Shown: positions 33,596-42,254, numbered from the stretch's first letter. The stretch is DNA of 64,000 bases from an uncultured Parabacteroides sp. (GCF_902493135.1 NZ_CABUOD010000001.1:159075-223074), one strand, 5' to 3'. Translations and numbers: made by a program. Notes: generated from the sequence alone by a model not told the origin.

Positions 33596-35059
33596 ATGGC
33601 AACATTAAATATAAAGGAGTTCTTAGATAAAGACGAACAGAAAGACTTACTCCGCTTTCTGACTGCCGGGTCGGTGGACGATGGCAAATCGACGTTGATC
33701 GGCCGTTTGTTGTTTGATAGCAAGAAGATTTACGAAGACCAGTTGGATGCTCTCGAACGCGATAGCAAGCGTATGGGAAATGCCGGCGACCATATCGACT
33801 ACGCCCTGTTGCTGGACGGCCTGAAAGCCGAACGCGAGCAAGGGATCACGATCGATGTGGCTTACCGCTACTTCAGCACGAATAACCGTAAGTTTATCAT
33901 TGCCGACACTCCGGGACACGAGCAGTACACCCGCAATATGATTACCGGCGGTTCGACGGCCAATCTCGCGATCATCCTGGTGGATGCCCGTACGGGAGTG
34001 ATTACGCAGACTCGCCGCCATACGTATCTGGTTTCGTTGTTAGGGATCAAGCATGTGGTGCTGGCGGTTAACAAGATGGACCTGGTGGATTTCGACAAGG
34101 ATGTTTTCGATAAGATCGTTTCCGACTATAAGGAGTTTGTCGCTCCGTTGAATGTCCCCGACATCACCTGTATCCCGCTTTCCGCCCTGGATGGCGACAA
34201 TGTGGTGGAAAAGAGCGACCGTACCCCTTGGTATGAAGGTCCGTCGTTGTTGGATTTCCTCGAAACGGTGCCCATCGACCAGGATCGTAACTTTGAGGAT
34301 TTCCGCTATCCGGTGCAATATGTCTTGCGTCCGAACCTGGATTTCCGTGGCTTTTGCGGAAAAGTGTCCAGCGGTATTGTCCGCAAGGGCGATACGATAA
34401 TGGCTTTGCCTTCCGGAAAGACCTCTAAAGTAAAGAGTATCGTGACATATGACGGAGAACTGGAATATGCCTTCCCTCCCCAGTGCATCACGATCACACT
34501 CGAAGACGAGATCGACGTCTCACGGGGTGAAATGCTGGTGCATCCGGATAACCTGCCGGTGGCGGATCGTAACTTCGAAGCCATGCTGGTATGGATGGAC
34601 GAAGAGCCGATGGACGTAAACAAGCAGTTCTACATCAAGCATACCACCAACCTGACACGTGCCCGTGTGGATAGCATCCGCTACAAGGTCAATGTCAATA
34701 CGATGGAACAGCTATCCATTGACAATGGACAACTGACAAAGGAAACGTTGCCGATGAAGCTGAACGAGATCGCCCGTGTGGTCTTCACGACCGGAAAGGA
34801 ACTGTTTTTCGATCCGTATCGGAAAAACAAACAGACAGGCGCCTTTATCCTGATCGACCCGATCACGAACAACACATCGGCGGTCGGCATGATTATCGAC
34901 CGGGTGGATGCCCGCGATATGGTGACGGAAGATGCATTGGCCGTGCTGAACCTGCCGGAATTGGGCATCGGAGCCGAGCACTATGAGGCCATCCGTGCCG
35001 TTTGTAAAGAACTCGAACGGCAAGGCGTCCCCGTGAAATGTATAACAGATAATAAATAA
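33596..35059 (+). CDS. cysN: Sulfate adenylyltransferase subunit 1, CysN (GTPase)
   Basis: A 487-residue elongation-factor-type GTPase. G1 is AGSVDDGKST, G3 is DTPGHEQYT, and G4 is VNKMD; beta-barrel domains 2 and 3 follow. GTP hydrolysis drives CysD to make APS from ATP and sulfate. Domain 3 holds an unusual insertion near residues 374-383 (LSIDNGQLTK) encoded by a CCATTGACAATGG-type repeat between the conserved NVNTMEQ and LPMKLNEIA blocks. No C-terminal CysC domain is fused; CysC is encoded separately upstream. Confidence 0.95.
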   Translation: MATLNIKEFLDKDEQKDLLRFLTAGSVDDGKSTLIGRLLFDSKKIYEDQLDALERDSKRMGNAGDHIDYALLLDGLKAEREQGITIDVAYRYFSTNNRKFIIADTPGHEQYTRNMITGGSTANLAIILVDARTGVITQTRRHTYLVSLLGIKHVVLAVNKMDLVDFDKDVFDKIVSDYKEFVAPLNVPDITCIPLSALDGDNVVEKSDRTPWYEGPSLLDFLETVPIDQDRNFEDFRYPVQYVLRPNLDFRGFCGKVSSGIVRKGDTIMALPSGKTSKVKSIVTYDGELEYAFPPQCITITLEDEIDVSRGEMLVHPDNLPVADRNFEAMLVWMDEEPMDVNKQFYIKHTTNLTRARVDSIRYKVNVNTMEQLSIDNGQLTKETLPMKLNEIARVVFTTGKELFFDPYRKNKQTGAFILIDPITNNTSAVGMIIDRVDARDMVTEDALAVLNLPELGIGAEHYEAIRAVCKELERQGVPVKCITDNK

Positions 35060-35062
35060 GGT

Positions 35063-36166
35063 ATGGGATTATTGGAATTTGACAAACTACCGATCAATAC
35101 ATTAGTGGGTGCCGACTGGAAAACGTTCAAGGCGGTAACGGCCAATAAAACGATCGACAAGGGGTTTCGTAATAAATATTTCCTGACGAAATCCGTTTGC
35201 CGCCTGCTCAGCCTGTTGCAACCGTTCGAAGATGCGCGTTACCGCAAGATTGCGGACAAGCCGTTGGAGATGGACCCGGTGTTCATCCTCGGACATTGGC
35301 GGAGCGGGACGACTTTCATGCACAATGTCTTCTCGTGCGACAAGCATTTCGGCTACAATACGACCTATCAGACCGTATTCCCGAACCTGATGCTCTGGGG
35401 ACAGCCTTTCTTCAAGAAGAACATGGCGTTCCTGATGCCCGACAAGCGTCCGACCGATAATATGGAATTGAAGGTGGATCTTCCCCAGGAAGAGGAATTT
35501 GCCCTGGCAAATATGATGCCTTATACCTATTATAATTTCTGGTTCTTCCCGAAGCATATGCTCGAATATTGCGACCGATATCTGCTTTTCGACAATATCA
35601 GCGAACACGAGCGGGAAGTGTTTAAGGAAACATTCCTCAAACTCATTAAGATTTCCCTCTGGAATACGAAAGGGACCCAGTTTCTGAGCAAGAACCCGCC
35701 TCATACGGGACGCGTGAAGACATTGGTGGAAATGTTTCCGAATGCTAAATTTATCTATCTGAAACGAAATCCCTACACGGTGTTCGAGAGTACGCGCAGC
35801 TTCTTCACCAATACGATTCAACCGCTCCGCTTGCAGGACATCTCCAACGAGCAGATCGAAAGCAATTTCATCGAAGTGTATCGTCGGTTGTTCTTTAAAT
35901 ATGAAGAGCAAAAGCACCTGATACCCGAAGGGAACCTGATTGAAGTGAAGTTTGAGGATTTCGAGCAGAATGCTTTCGACATGACGGAAGATATATATCG
36001 GAAATTAAACCTCCCCGGCTTTGAAGAGTCTAAAGCAGAAATCGAGAAATATCTCGGAAAGAAGAAGGGCTACAAAAAGAACCAATACAAGTATGACGAC
36101 CGTACCGTACAGCTTGTGGAAGATAATTGGGGAATGGCTCTCGACGCCTGGGGATATTCTTTATAG
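35063..36166 (+). CDS. PAPS-dependent sulfotransferase
   Basis: A 367-residue cytoplasmic sulfotransferase. The 5'-phosphosulfate loop is FILGHWRSGTTF (Gly77-Thr84). The 3'-phosphate site is KRNPYTVFES with Arg235 and Ser243, exactly the RNPxxxxxS spacing of the family. It starts three bases after cysN and shares the transcript with the genes that supply sulfate, APS and PAPS, and with cysQ that removes PAP. From memory, the B. thetaiotaomicron homologous cluster (BT0416 region) sulfonates cholesterol and other steroids; the acceptor here is not shown by the sequence. Confidence 0.92.
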   Translation: MGLLEFDKLPINTLVGADWKTFKAVTANKTIDKGFRNKYFLTKSVCRLLSLLQPFEDARYRKIADKPLEMDPVFILGHWRSGTTFMHNVFSCDKHFGYNTTYQTVFPNLMLWGQPFFKKNMAFLMPDKRPTDNMELKVDLPQEEEFALANMMPYTYYNFWFFPKHMLEYCDRYLLFDNISEHEREVFKETFLKLIKISLWNTKGTQFLSKNPPHTGRVKTLVEMFPNAKFIYLKRNPYTVFESTRSFFTNTIQPLRLQDISNEQIESNFIEVYRRLFFKYEEQKHLIPEGNLIEVKFEDFEQNAFDMTEDIYRKLNLPGFEESKAEIEKYLGKKKGYKKNQYKYDDRTVQLVEDNWGMALDAWGYSL

Positions 36167-36177
36167 GCGAAATCGTT

Positions 36178-36344
36178 GCAGCTGGCTTCGCTGGCTCCCG
36201 GCAAAGGAAGATTCACGTGAAGCTAAGGCTGCCGGAAGCCAGCGAAGCCAGCTGCATGTGAATCCGGGATTGCCGTGAGCCGGCAGAGACGGATTCATGC
36301 GCTTCCGGGATTGCCGTGAGCCGGCGGTTCGGGCTGCATGCGTT
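36178..36344. repeat. GC-rich hairpin plus two 41-bp direct repeats
   Basis: Arms of 26 bases (36178-36203 and 36230-36255, one mismatch; GCAGCTGGCTTCGCTGGCT against its complement) enclose a 26-base loop. Directly after it come two 41-bp direct repeats (36263-36303 and 36304-36344), each beginning TCCGGGATTGCCGTGAGC. The element fills the 238-base gap between the sulfotransferase and the PCMD gene and would strongly fold in RNA. No T-run follows. It looks like a dispersed intergenic element or an operon-internal attenuator. Confidence 0.7.
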
Positions 36345-36404
36345 TCTTGTGCCGCTGGCTTCCTGCGGCTCCGGAAGCGGTAATTGAAAAAAATAGTATT
36401 TGAA

Positions 36405-37367
36405 ATGAAACGAAAAGCAAAAATATTCCTGCTCTTGGGAATTGTCAATTATCAATTGTCAATTGTCAATTCCCAAGAGCACGTGGTGCCGTTCAGTTTT
36501 GGCGATATGGACCAGTGGGTGGTTCGCGAGATACATGAATCCGGCATCATCGGAGGAAATACGAAGCTCCTCTATGAACTGGGTCCGACAGATACGATCG
36601 TCGGCAATACGGCCTATAAGAACCGGGGCGGTTCGCCGTGGGCGAATTCCAATGTGATGGCAAAGGTGGCAGGCGTAGTGAAGACCAATACATCTGTCTT
36701 TCCGGAGAGGCGTGACGACGGTTGGTGCGCGCGCCTGGAGACGCGGATGGAAAGCGTGAAGGTTTTCGGCCTGGTGGATATCGAGGTGGTAGCCGCCGGT
36801 TCCGTTTTTCTCGGGACGGTGCACGAACCGATCAAAGGAACCAAGAACCCGCAGGCCATGTTGAACAGCGGAGTGGCGTTTACCAAGAAGCCGAAAGCGT
36901 TGCGCTATGACTATAAGGTGAAGCTGGCTCCCGAAAAGAACCGTATCCGGAGTACCGGCTTCAGCCGCAAATCGACGGTTGCCGGACAAGATTCGATCGC
37001 TGCTATCCTTTTCCTTCAGAAACGTTGGGAGGATGAAGACGGAAACATATATGCCAAGCGTGTCGGGACAATGGTGCAACGGTACACGGAATCCAGCAAC
37101 AGCTGGGTGAACGATGCGACCTATCCGATCCTGTATGGCGATATATCGAAGCATCCGGAGTATAAGCCCTATATGCGGATTCAGGTGGAAGAACGCTATG
37201 CCTTGAACAGCCAGGGCAAAAGTGTCCCTATCCAGGAAGTAGGTTGGGCCGATAAAGGCGAATTGCCGACCCATCTGGTCTTGCAATTCACTTCCAGCCA
37301 CGGCGGTGCTTATATTGGTTCGCCGGGCAATACAATGTGGATCGATAATGTAGAACTAATATATTAG
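36405..37367 (+). CDS. Exported PCMD-domain protein
   Basis: A 320-residue protein from ATG 36405 (MKRKAKIFLLLG). A signal peptide ends near residue 22; its residues IVNYQLSIVNSQ are encoded by an AATTGTCAATT repeat. The rest (FSFGDMDQWVVREI, GGSPWANSN, ARLETRM, FLGTV, DYKVKLAPE and a terminal MWIDNVELIY) has the jelly-roll pattern of the PCMD family (putative carbohydrate metabolism domain), common in Bacteroidetes. The function is unknown. It follows the sulfotransferase in the same direction and may bind a surface or acceptor glycan or lipid. Confidence 0.78.
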   Translation: MKRKAKIFLLLGIVNYQLSIVNSQEHVVPFSFGDMDQWVVREIHESGIIGGNTKLLYELGPTDTIVGNTAYKNRGGSPWANSNVMAKVAGVVKTNTSVFPERRDDGWCARLETRMESVKVFGLVDIEVVAAGSVFLGTVHEPIKGTKNPQAMLNSGVAFTKKPKALRYDYKVKLAPEKNRIRSTGFSRKSTVAGQDSIAAILFLQKRWEDEDGNIYAKRVGTMVQRYTESSNSWVNDATYPILYGDISKHPEYKPYMRIQVEERYALNSQGKSVPIQEVGWADKGELPTHLVLQFTSSHGGAYIGSPGNTMWIDNVELIY

Positions 37368-37434
37368 TTGAATGTTGAAAGGCGAGAGTTATGAATCTTT
37401 CTTTTCAGCTTTCAATTTTTAAGTTTCAACCGAA

Positions 37435-39435
37435 ATGATGGCAAAAGATAAAATAAAAGCACTTCGTGAGGCGTTGGAGCAACATAATTACAACTATTAT
37501 GTGCTTTCGGCCCCGACGATATCGGACCGTGAGTTTGATGAGATGATGAAAGAGTTGCAGACTCTTGAAGAGGCGCATCCCGAATATGCCGATCCCCATT
37601 CGCCGACCCAGCGGGTGGGAAGCGACCTTTCCAAAGAGTTTGAACAAGTGGTGCATAAATATCCGATGCTTTCGTTGGGCAATACCTATTCGGAAGATGA
37701 AGTGAAGGATTTCTACGAACGGATCGCCCGTGACCTGAACGAACCTTTCGAGATTGTTGCCGAGTTGAAGTATGACGGGACGTCTATCTCCCTGACCTAC
37801 GAGAGCGGGCGATTGGTCCGTGCCGTGACACGTGGCGACGGGACGCGTGGCGACGATGTGACGGCCAATGTGAAGACCATCCGTTCTGTCCCTTTGAAGT
37901 TGATGGGAGAAGGATATCCGGCGGAATTCGAAATACGAGGGGAGATCCTGCTTCCCTGGGCGGAGTTCGACCGTTTGAACAAAGAGCGTGAAGAACAGGA
38001 GGAACCTCTTTTCGCCAACCCGCGTAATGCCGCTTCCGGTACGTTGAAGCAACTGAATCCTGCTATCGTGGCGGCGCGTAAATTAGATGCTTACTTCTAT
38101 TATCTGTTGGGAGCGGAGTTGCCGGCTGAAACGCATTTCGATAACCTCAGGGCAGCCCGTTCGTGGGGTTTCAAGATACCGGATGTGATCCGTGTGTGCA
38201 ACAGCTTGCAAGACATATACGACTATATCGCCTATTGGGATGTCGAACGGAAGAACTTGCCGGTCGCAACGGACGGGATCGTGTTGAAAGTAAATTCATT
38301 GCGCCAACAACGGAATTTGGGATTTACGGCCAAGAGCCCGCGTTGGGCGATTGCCTATAAGTTCCAGGCCGAAAGGGCGGTGACCCGTCTGAATTCCGTC
38401 TCTTTCCAGGTCGGACGGACAGGCACCGTCACTCCGGTAGCCAATCTGGAACCGGTGTTGCTGGCAGGGACGACCGTGAAGCGTGCCTCCTTGCATAATG
38501 CGGATATTATCGAAGGCCTCGATCTGCACTTGGGCGATAGGGTGTTTGTAGAGAAAGGCGGCGAGATCATTCCGAAGATTGTCGGAGTCGATGTCGAAGC
38601 CCGCGGTTTGCTGGTAGGCGATAAAGTGCGTTTTATCCGTTCCTGTCCCGAATGCGGCACACCGCTGGTACGTCCCGAAGGAGAAGCGGCCCACTACTGC
38701 CCGAACGAAGCCGGCTGTCCTCCCCAGATCAAGGGGAAGATCGAGCATTTCGTTACGCGCCGGGCCATGAACATCAATATGGGACCGGAAACAGTCGAAG
38801 ATTTGTATGAAGCCGGTTATGTCAAGGATACGGCTGATCTTTATGCCTTGGAAATCTCCGATCTGCTACGTTTGGAACGTTGGGCGGAGAAGAGCGCACG
38901 CAACCTGATGGCGAGCCTTGAAGAATCTAAACAGGTTCCTTTCGAACGGGTCCTGTATGGATTGGGGATCCGCTTCGTGGGGGAAACGGTGGCAAAACGC
39001 CTGGTCGCCGCTTTCCATTCTATGGATCAGTTGGAGCAGGCCACTCTCGAAGATTTGACCGCCGTGGATGAAATCGGGGATCGTATCGCCCAGAGCGTAA
39101 TCGATTACTTTGCCGACGAACGCAACCGGACGTTGGTGAACCGCCTGAAAGAATATGGTCTTCAGATGTCCGTTGCCGAAGAGGTCTTGGCAAACCGTTC
39201 AGAGAAGTTGAAAGGGCTGAGCATTGTCATCAGCGGGACGTTCGCCAAACATTCCCGTGACGAATATAAAGCGATGATCGAGCAGCACGGCGGAAAGAAC
39301 AGCGGCTCGGTGTCCGGCAAGACTGATTATATCCTGGCAGGGGAGAATATGGGACCGGCCAAACTCGAAAAGGCGGCCAAGTTGGGGGTGAAGATTATAA
39401 ACGAAGACGAATTCTTAAATATGATAGCGGAATGA
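37435..39435 (+). CDS. ligA: NAD-dependent DNA ligase LigA
   Basis: A 666-residue ligase; ATG 37435 or 37438. The N-terminal Ia domain is followed by the adenylation domain with catalytic Lys112 in ELKYDGTSI (KxDG). The OB domain, a four-Cys zinc finger (CPECGTPL...YCPNEAGCP), helix-hairpin-helix region and C-terminal BRCT domain (LKGLSIVISGTFAKHSRDE) follow in normal order. It seals nicks with NAD+ in replication and repair. Complete and normal. It overlaps the next gene by 4 bases. Confidence 0.97.
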   Translation: MMAKDKIKALREALEQHNYNYYVLSAPTISDREFDEMMKELQTLEEAHPEYADPHSPTQRVGSDLSKEFEQVVHKYPMLSLGNTYSEDEVKDFYERIARDLNEPFEIVAELKYDGTSISLTYESGRLVRAVTRGDGTRGDDVTANVKTIRSVPLKLMGEGYPAEFEIRGEILLPWAEFDRLNKEREEQEEPLFANPRNAASGTLKQLNPAIVAARKLDAYFYYLLGAELPAETHFDNLRAARSWGFKIPDVIRVCNSLQDIYDYIAYWDVERKNLPVATDGIVLKVNSLRQQRNLGFTAKSPRWAIAYKFQAERAVTRLNSVSFQVGRTGTVTPVANLEPVLLAGTTVKRASLHNADIIEGLDLHLGDRVFVEKGGEIIPKIVGVDVEARGLLVGDKVRFIRSCPECGTPLVRPEGEAAHYCPNEAGCPPQIKGKIEHFVTRRAMNINMGPETVEDLYEAGYVKDTADLYALEISDLLRLERWAEKSARNLMASLEESKQVPFERVLYGLGIRFVGETVAKRLVAAFHSMDQLEQATLEDLTAVDEIGDRIAQSVIDYFADERNRTLVNRLKEYGLQMSVAEEVLANRSEKLKGLSIVISGTFAKHSRDEYKAMIEQHGGKNSGSVSGKTDYILAGENMGPAKLEKAAKLGVKIINEDEFLNMIAE

Positions 39436-39953
39436 GACTGACGAATTATTTTATTAAAAAGAAAGTGCAGTCTTTGGCTTCCGGAGCTGCCGGCCGCAAG
39501 CATGAGTTCTGTGCGCTGGAAGACGCAAGCCATATCCTGGTCCTTTATCAGGCAAACGACCGCGAGCTTGTTGAACCTTGCCTGGACCTCCTGCGTAAGA
39601 AGAACAAGAAGGTGCAGGCTTGTGTCTATGTAACCGGTGATCCGCTGCCGGAAACGGATGCCCCGTACATCCCGGTTCATGCCAAGAAGGATGTGAACAC
39701 TTGGCTGGTTCCTTCCGATGCCGTCCTGAACCGTTTCAGGACGATCGAGGCGGATATCCTGATCGACCTTACGCGGCCCGACTGCTACCCGATGCAATAC
39801 CTTATGCTACAACATCCTTGCGGATTCAAGGTGGGAGTGAAGCATCCCGATATCGATTTGTATGATTTGTCCATTTCTGTAACAGAGCGTGAAGATATCA
39901 AGCATTTGTTTGGACATATATTATTTTATTTGCAGGCGATACGCTCAAAATGA
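39432..39953 (+). CDS. Conserved hypothetical protein, DUF6913-like
   Basis: A 173-residue cytoplasmic protein overlapping the ligA stop (ATGA). The sequence (LEDASHILVLYQANDRELVEPCLDLL, then VNTWLVPSDAVLNRF, DILIDLTRPDCYPMQYLML and GVKHPDIDLYDLSI) matches a small Bacteroidetes-specific family usually sitting between ligA and dapA. No catalytic motif is evident. Function unknown. Confidence 0.75.
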   Translation: MRLTNYFIKKKVQSLASGAAGRKHEFCALEDASHILVLYQANDRELVEPCLDLLRKKNKKVQACVYVTGDPLPETDAPYIPVHAKKDVNTWLVPSDAVLNRFRTIEADILIDLTRPDCYPMQYLMLQHPCGFKVGVKHPDIDLYDLSISVTEREDIKHLFGHILFYLQAIRSK

Positions 39954-39964
39954 TATAAATTCCT

Positions 39965-39972
39965 TATTTTTG
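39965..39972 (+). promoter_or_regulatory. -7 promoter element (TATTTTTG) for dapA
   Basis: TATTTTTG fits TAnnTTTG and lies 34 bases before the dapA ATG. No -33 TTG at the expected spacing. Confidence 0.55.
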
Positions 39973-40006
39973 CAGTGCTAAATAACAAAAAAGGAATATT
40001 TTTCCC

Positions 40007-40900
40007 ATGGCAGACATAAACTTAAAAGGAATGGGTGTGGCGTTGATCACTCCCTTTAAAGAAGACGAAAGTGTAGACTATGAGGCGTTAGGCCGGCTTG
40101 TAGACTATCAGTTGCAGAACGGGACCGATTATTTGGTTGTGTTGGGTACCACTGCTGAAACTCCTACACTCACAGAAGAAGAAAAGAAGAATATAATCGA
40201 TTTAGTAGTAACGAAGGTAAACGGACGTATCCCTATTGTGTTGGGAGTAGGCGGAAATTGTACCCGTTCGGTTGTCGAGAAGTTGAAAAACGATAACTTC
40301 GATGGTATAGATGCCATCCTCTCCGTTGTGCCTTACTATAATAAACCCTCCCAGGAAGGAATCTACCAGCATTATAAAGCAATTGCCGAAGCGACGGCGT
40401 TGCCGATCGTCTTATATAACGTACCGGGACGTACCGGTGTGAACATGACGGCCGAGACGACGCTTCGCATCGCCCGTGAGTTCAAGAATGTCATTGCTGT
40501 CAAAGAGGCATCCGGCAATATCACCCAGATGGATGATATCATCAAGAACAAGCCTGCCAACTTCAGTGTCATCTCCGGCGACGACGGAATTACTTTTCCG
40601 CTGATTACATTGGGAGCCGTCGGTGTGATTTCTGTTATCGGCAATGCTTTCCCGCGTGAGTTCAGCCGTATGGTACGTCTGGCATTGGCAGGCGACTACG
40701 ACAGCGCCCGCACGATCCACCATAGCTTTACCGAGTTGTTCAGTTTGCTCTTTGTCGATGGCAATCCGGCAGGAGCGAAGAGCATGTTGAACGCAATGGG
40801 CTTCATCGAAAACAAATTACGCCTGCCTTTGGTTCCGACGCGTATCACCACATTCGAAAAGATTCGTGACGTATTACGTCAGTTGAGCATTAAGTGCTAA
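40007..40900 (+). CDS. dapA: 4-hydroxy-tetrahydrodipicolinate synthase DapA
   Basis: A 297-residue TIM-barrel aldolase. The N-terminus has ALITPFKEDESVDYEAL; the active-site Tyr is in VLYNVPGRTG and the Schiff-base Lys in VIAVKEASGN. GTTAETPTL matches the Thr-Thr proton relay. It condenses pyruvate with aspartate semialdehyde in the lysine and diaminopimelate pathway. Own promoter and a strong terminator. Confidence 0.96.
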   Translation: MADINLKGMGVALITPFKEDESVDYEALGRLVDYQLQNGTDYLVVLGTTAETPTLTEEEKKNIIDLVVTKVNGRIPIVLGVGGNCTRSVVEKLKNDNFDGIDAILSVVPYYNKPSQEGIYQHYKAIAEATALPIVLYNVPGRTGVNMTAETTLRIAREFKNVIAVKEASGNITQMDDIIKNKPANFSVISGDDGITFPLITLGAVGVISVIGNAFPREFSRMVRLALAGDYDSARTIHHSFTELFSLLFVDGNPAGAKSMLNAMGFIENKLRLPLVPTRITTFEKIRDVLRQLSIKC

Positions 40901-40906
40901 AATAAG

Positions 40907-40961
40907 CCGGACGCAGAGAAAGGAGGTATTTTGACATACCTCCTTTCCGCGTCCGGTTTTT
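40907..40961. terminator. Strong bidirectional terminator between dapA and the AraC gene
   Basis: CCGGACGC pairs with GCGTCCGG, and the inner AAAGGAGGTAT pairs with ATACCTCCTTT, around a short loop. T-runs follow on the + side (40957-40961), and the stem is symmetrical enough to act for both convergent genes. Confidence 0.88.
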
Positions 40962-40964
40962 GTT

Positions 40965-41861
40965 TTAATTTACTCCTCTGTATTCATTAGGCGTGTAGCC
41001 TACGTTTTTCTTAAATACGCGGGTGAAATGCTGGGGATATTTGAACCCCAGTTCGTAAGCGATTTCGCTGACGGTCTTGCTTGTGTCCAGTATCTTTTCT
41101 TTGGCAATATCGATCAACCGGAGTTGGATATGCTCCTGTGCGGACTTGCCTGTTTCCTTTTTTATCAGATCACCTAAATAGTTGGCGGAAAGATGTAGCT
41201 GGTCGGCACAGTAACGTACGGATGGCAGACCGATCGTTTGCGGTTTGTCGGTTTGAAAATAGCCGTTCACGACATTCTCAAACTTGGAAAGGATATCCTT
41301 GTTTACGTTTTCGCGAGTGATGAACTGACGGTCGTAAAAACGGATGCTGTAGTTGAGCAAAAGCTCGATGTTGGAGATAATCAGCATTTTGCTATGCTTG
41401 TCAATTCCCCGGTTGAGTTCTTCGCTGATATTATTCAGGCAATCGATAATGACACTGCGTTCCTGTTCGGAGAGATGAAGCGCCTCATTCACCTCATACG
41501 AGAAGAAAGAATAGTTTTTCATATTGCGTCCGAGCGATGTTCCGCGAATCAGATCCGGATGAAACATCAATGCACGGCCTTTCGGTTGGAAATATTCACC
41601 GTTATCATCGATCCCTACCACTTGTCCGGGGGCTAAAAAGACCAGTGTCCCTTCCTGGTAGTCGTAATAACTGCGTCCGTACCGCAAGTCCCCGCATTTG
41701 ACCTCTTTCAGGAAGACGGCATAGAAGCCGTAGCTCATTCGTACATGTTTGATCCGGGAAGATTTCGACAGATCGATAACACTAATCAATGGATGCAGCG
41801 TCTCCTGGCCTACCATTTCATTGTACTGACATATATTATCCAGTTTAATAATTTCTCCCAT
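40965..41861 (-). CDS. AraC-family transcriptional regulator
   Basis: A 298-residue regulator. The C-terminal 100 residues hold two helix-turn-helix motifs (SANYLGDLIKKETGKSAQEHI and SEIAYELGFKYPQHFTRVFK), ending GYTPNEYR. The N-terminal region (GTLVFLAPGQVVGI, LMFHPDLI) looks like a cupin-type sensing domain. It is convergent with dapA and isolated. The ligand and targets are unknown. Confidence 0.92.
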   Translation of the reverse strand: MGEIIKLDNICQYNEMVGQETLHPLISVIDLSKSSRIKHVRMSYGFYAVFLKEVKCGDLRYGRSYYDYQEGTLVFLAPGQVVGIDDNGEYFQPKGRALMFHPDLIRGTSLGRNMKNYSFFSYEVNEALHLSEQERSVIIDCLNNISEELNRGIDKHSKMLIISNIELLLNYSIRFYDRQFITRENVNKDILSKFENVVNGYFQTDKPQTIGLPSVRYCADQLHLSANYLGDLIKKETGKSAQEHIQLRLIDIAKEKILDTSKTVSEIAYELGFKYPQHFTRVFKKNVGYTPNEYRGVN

Positions 41862-41883
41862 AACCCTTTTGATTTGTTTCTCT

Positions 41884-41891
41884 ACAAAAAT
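41884..41891 (-). promoter_or_regulatory. -7 promoter element (TATTTTTG) for the AraC gene
   Basis: On the minus strand TATTTTTG lies 23 bases before the AraC ATG. Fits TAnnTTTG. No clear -33. Confidence 0.5.
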
Positions 41892-42009
41892 AGTATATTT
41901 TTTTCTTCTTATCCCATATGTCTCAGTACTTCAGTAATAATGGTAGGCAAGACCGGACGGAGATACCTGTTTTTATGAACCGGAAAGGGAAGATTATGGA
42001 ATAAGTCAT

Positions 42010-42017
42010 TACCTTTG
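42010..42017 (+). promoter_or_regulatory. -7 promoter element (TACCTTTG) for the DUF4250 gene
   Basis: TACCTTTG matches the consensus and lies 26 bases before the ATG at 42044. With the terminator at 42227 it defines a single-gene transcript. Confidence 0.65.
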
Positions 42018-42043
42018 CATCCGGTTTTAAAAAATGATGAATT

Positions 42044-42220
42044 ATGACACTTCCGGAAGATCCGATGATGCTCTTTAGCGTTATCAATATGAAACTGCGA
42101 GACGATTATTCTTCTCTTGACGAATTATGCGACGATATGCATATCAAAAAAGAGACGCTTGTCCAGAAACTGAAGAACGTAGGGTTTGAGTATAGCCAGG
42201 AGAATAATAAGTTCTGGTAA
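42044..42220 (+). CDS. DUF4250 small protein
   Basis: A 58-residue protein beginning MTLPEDPMMLFSVINMKLRD and continuing with YSSLDELCDDMHI and LKNVGFEY. This is the DUF4250 family, short cytoplasmic proteins with a predicted winged or helical fold (a DELCDDM...KETLVQKL pattern like a helix-turn-helix). Supported by its own promoter at 42010 and a terminator right after the stop. Function unknown. Confidence 0.85.
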   Translation: MTLPEDPMMLFSVINMKLRDDYSSLDELCDDMHIKKETLVQKLKNVGFEYSQENNKFW

Positions 42221-42226
42221 TTGATG

Positions 42227-42254
42227 AAAGCGACTTGTCAGACAGTCGCTTTTT
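42227..42254 (+). terminator. Rho-independent terminator of the DUF4250 gene
   Basis: AAAGCGACT and AGTCGCTTT form a perfect 9-bp stem around an eight-base loop, running into TTTTT. It begins six bases after the stop codon. Confidence 0.85.
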
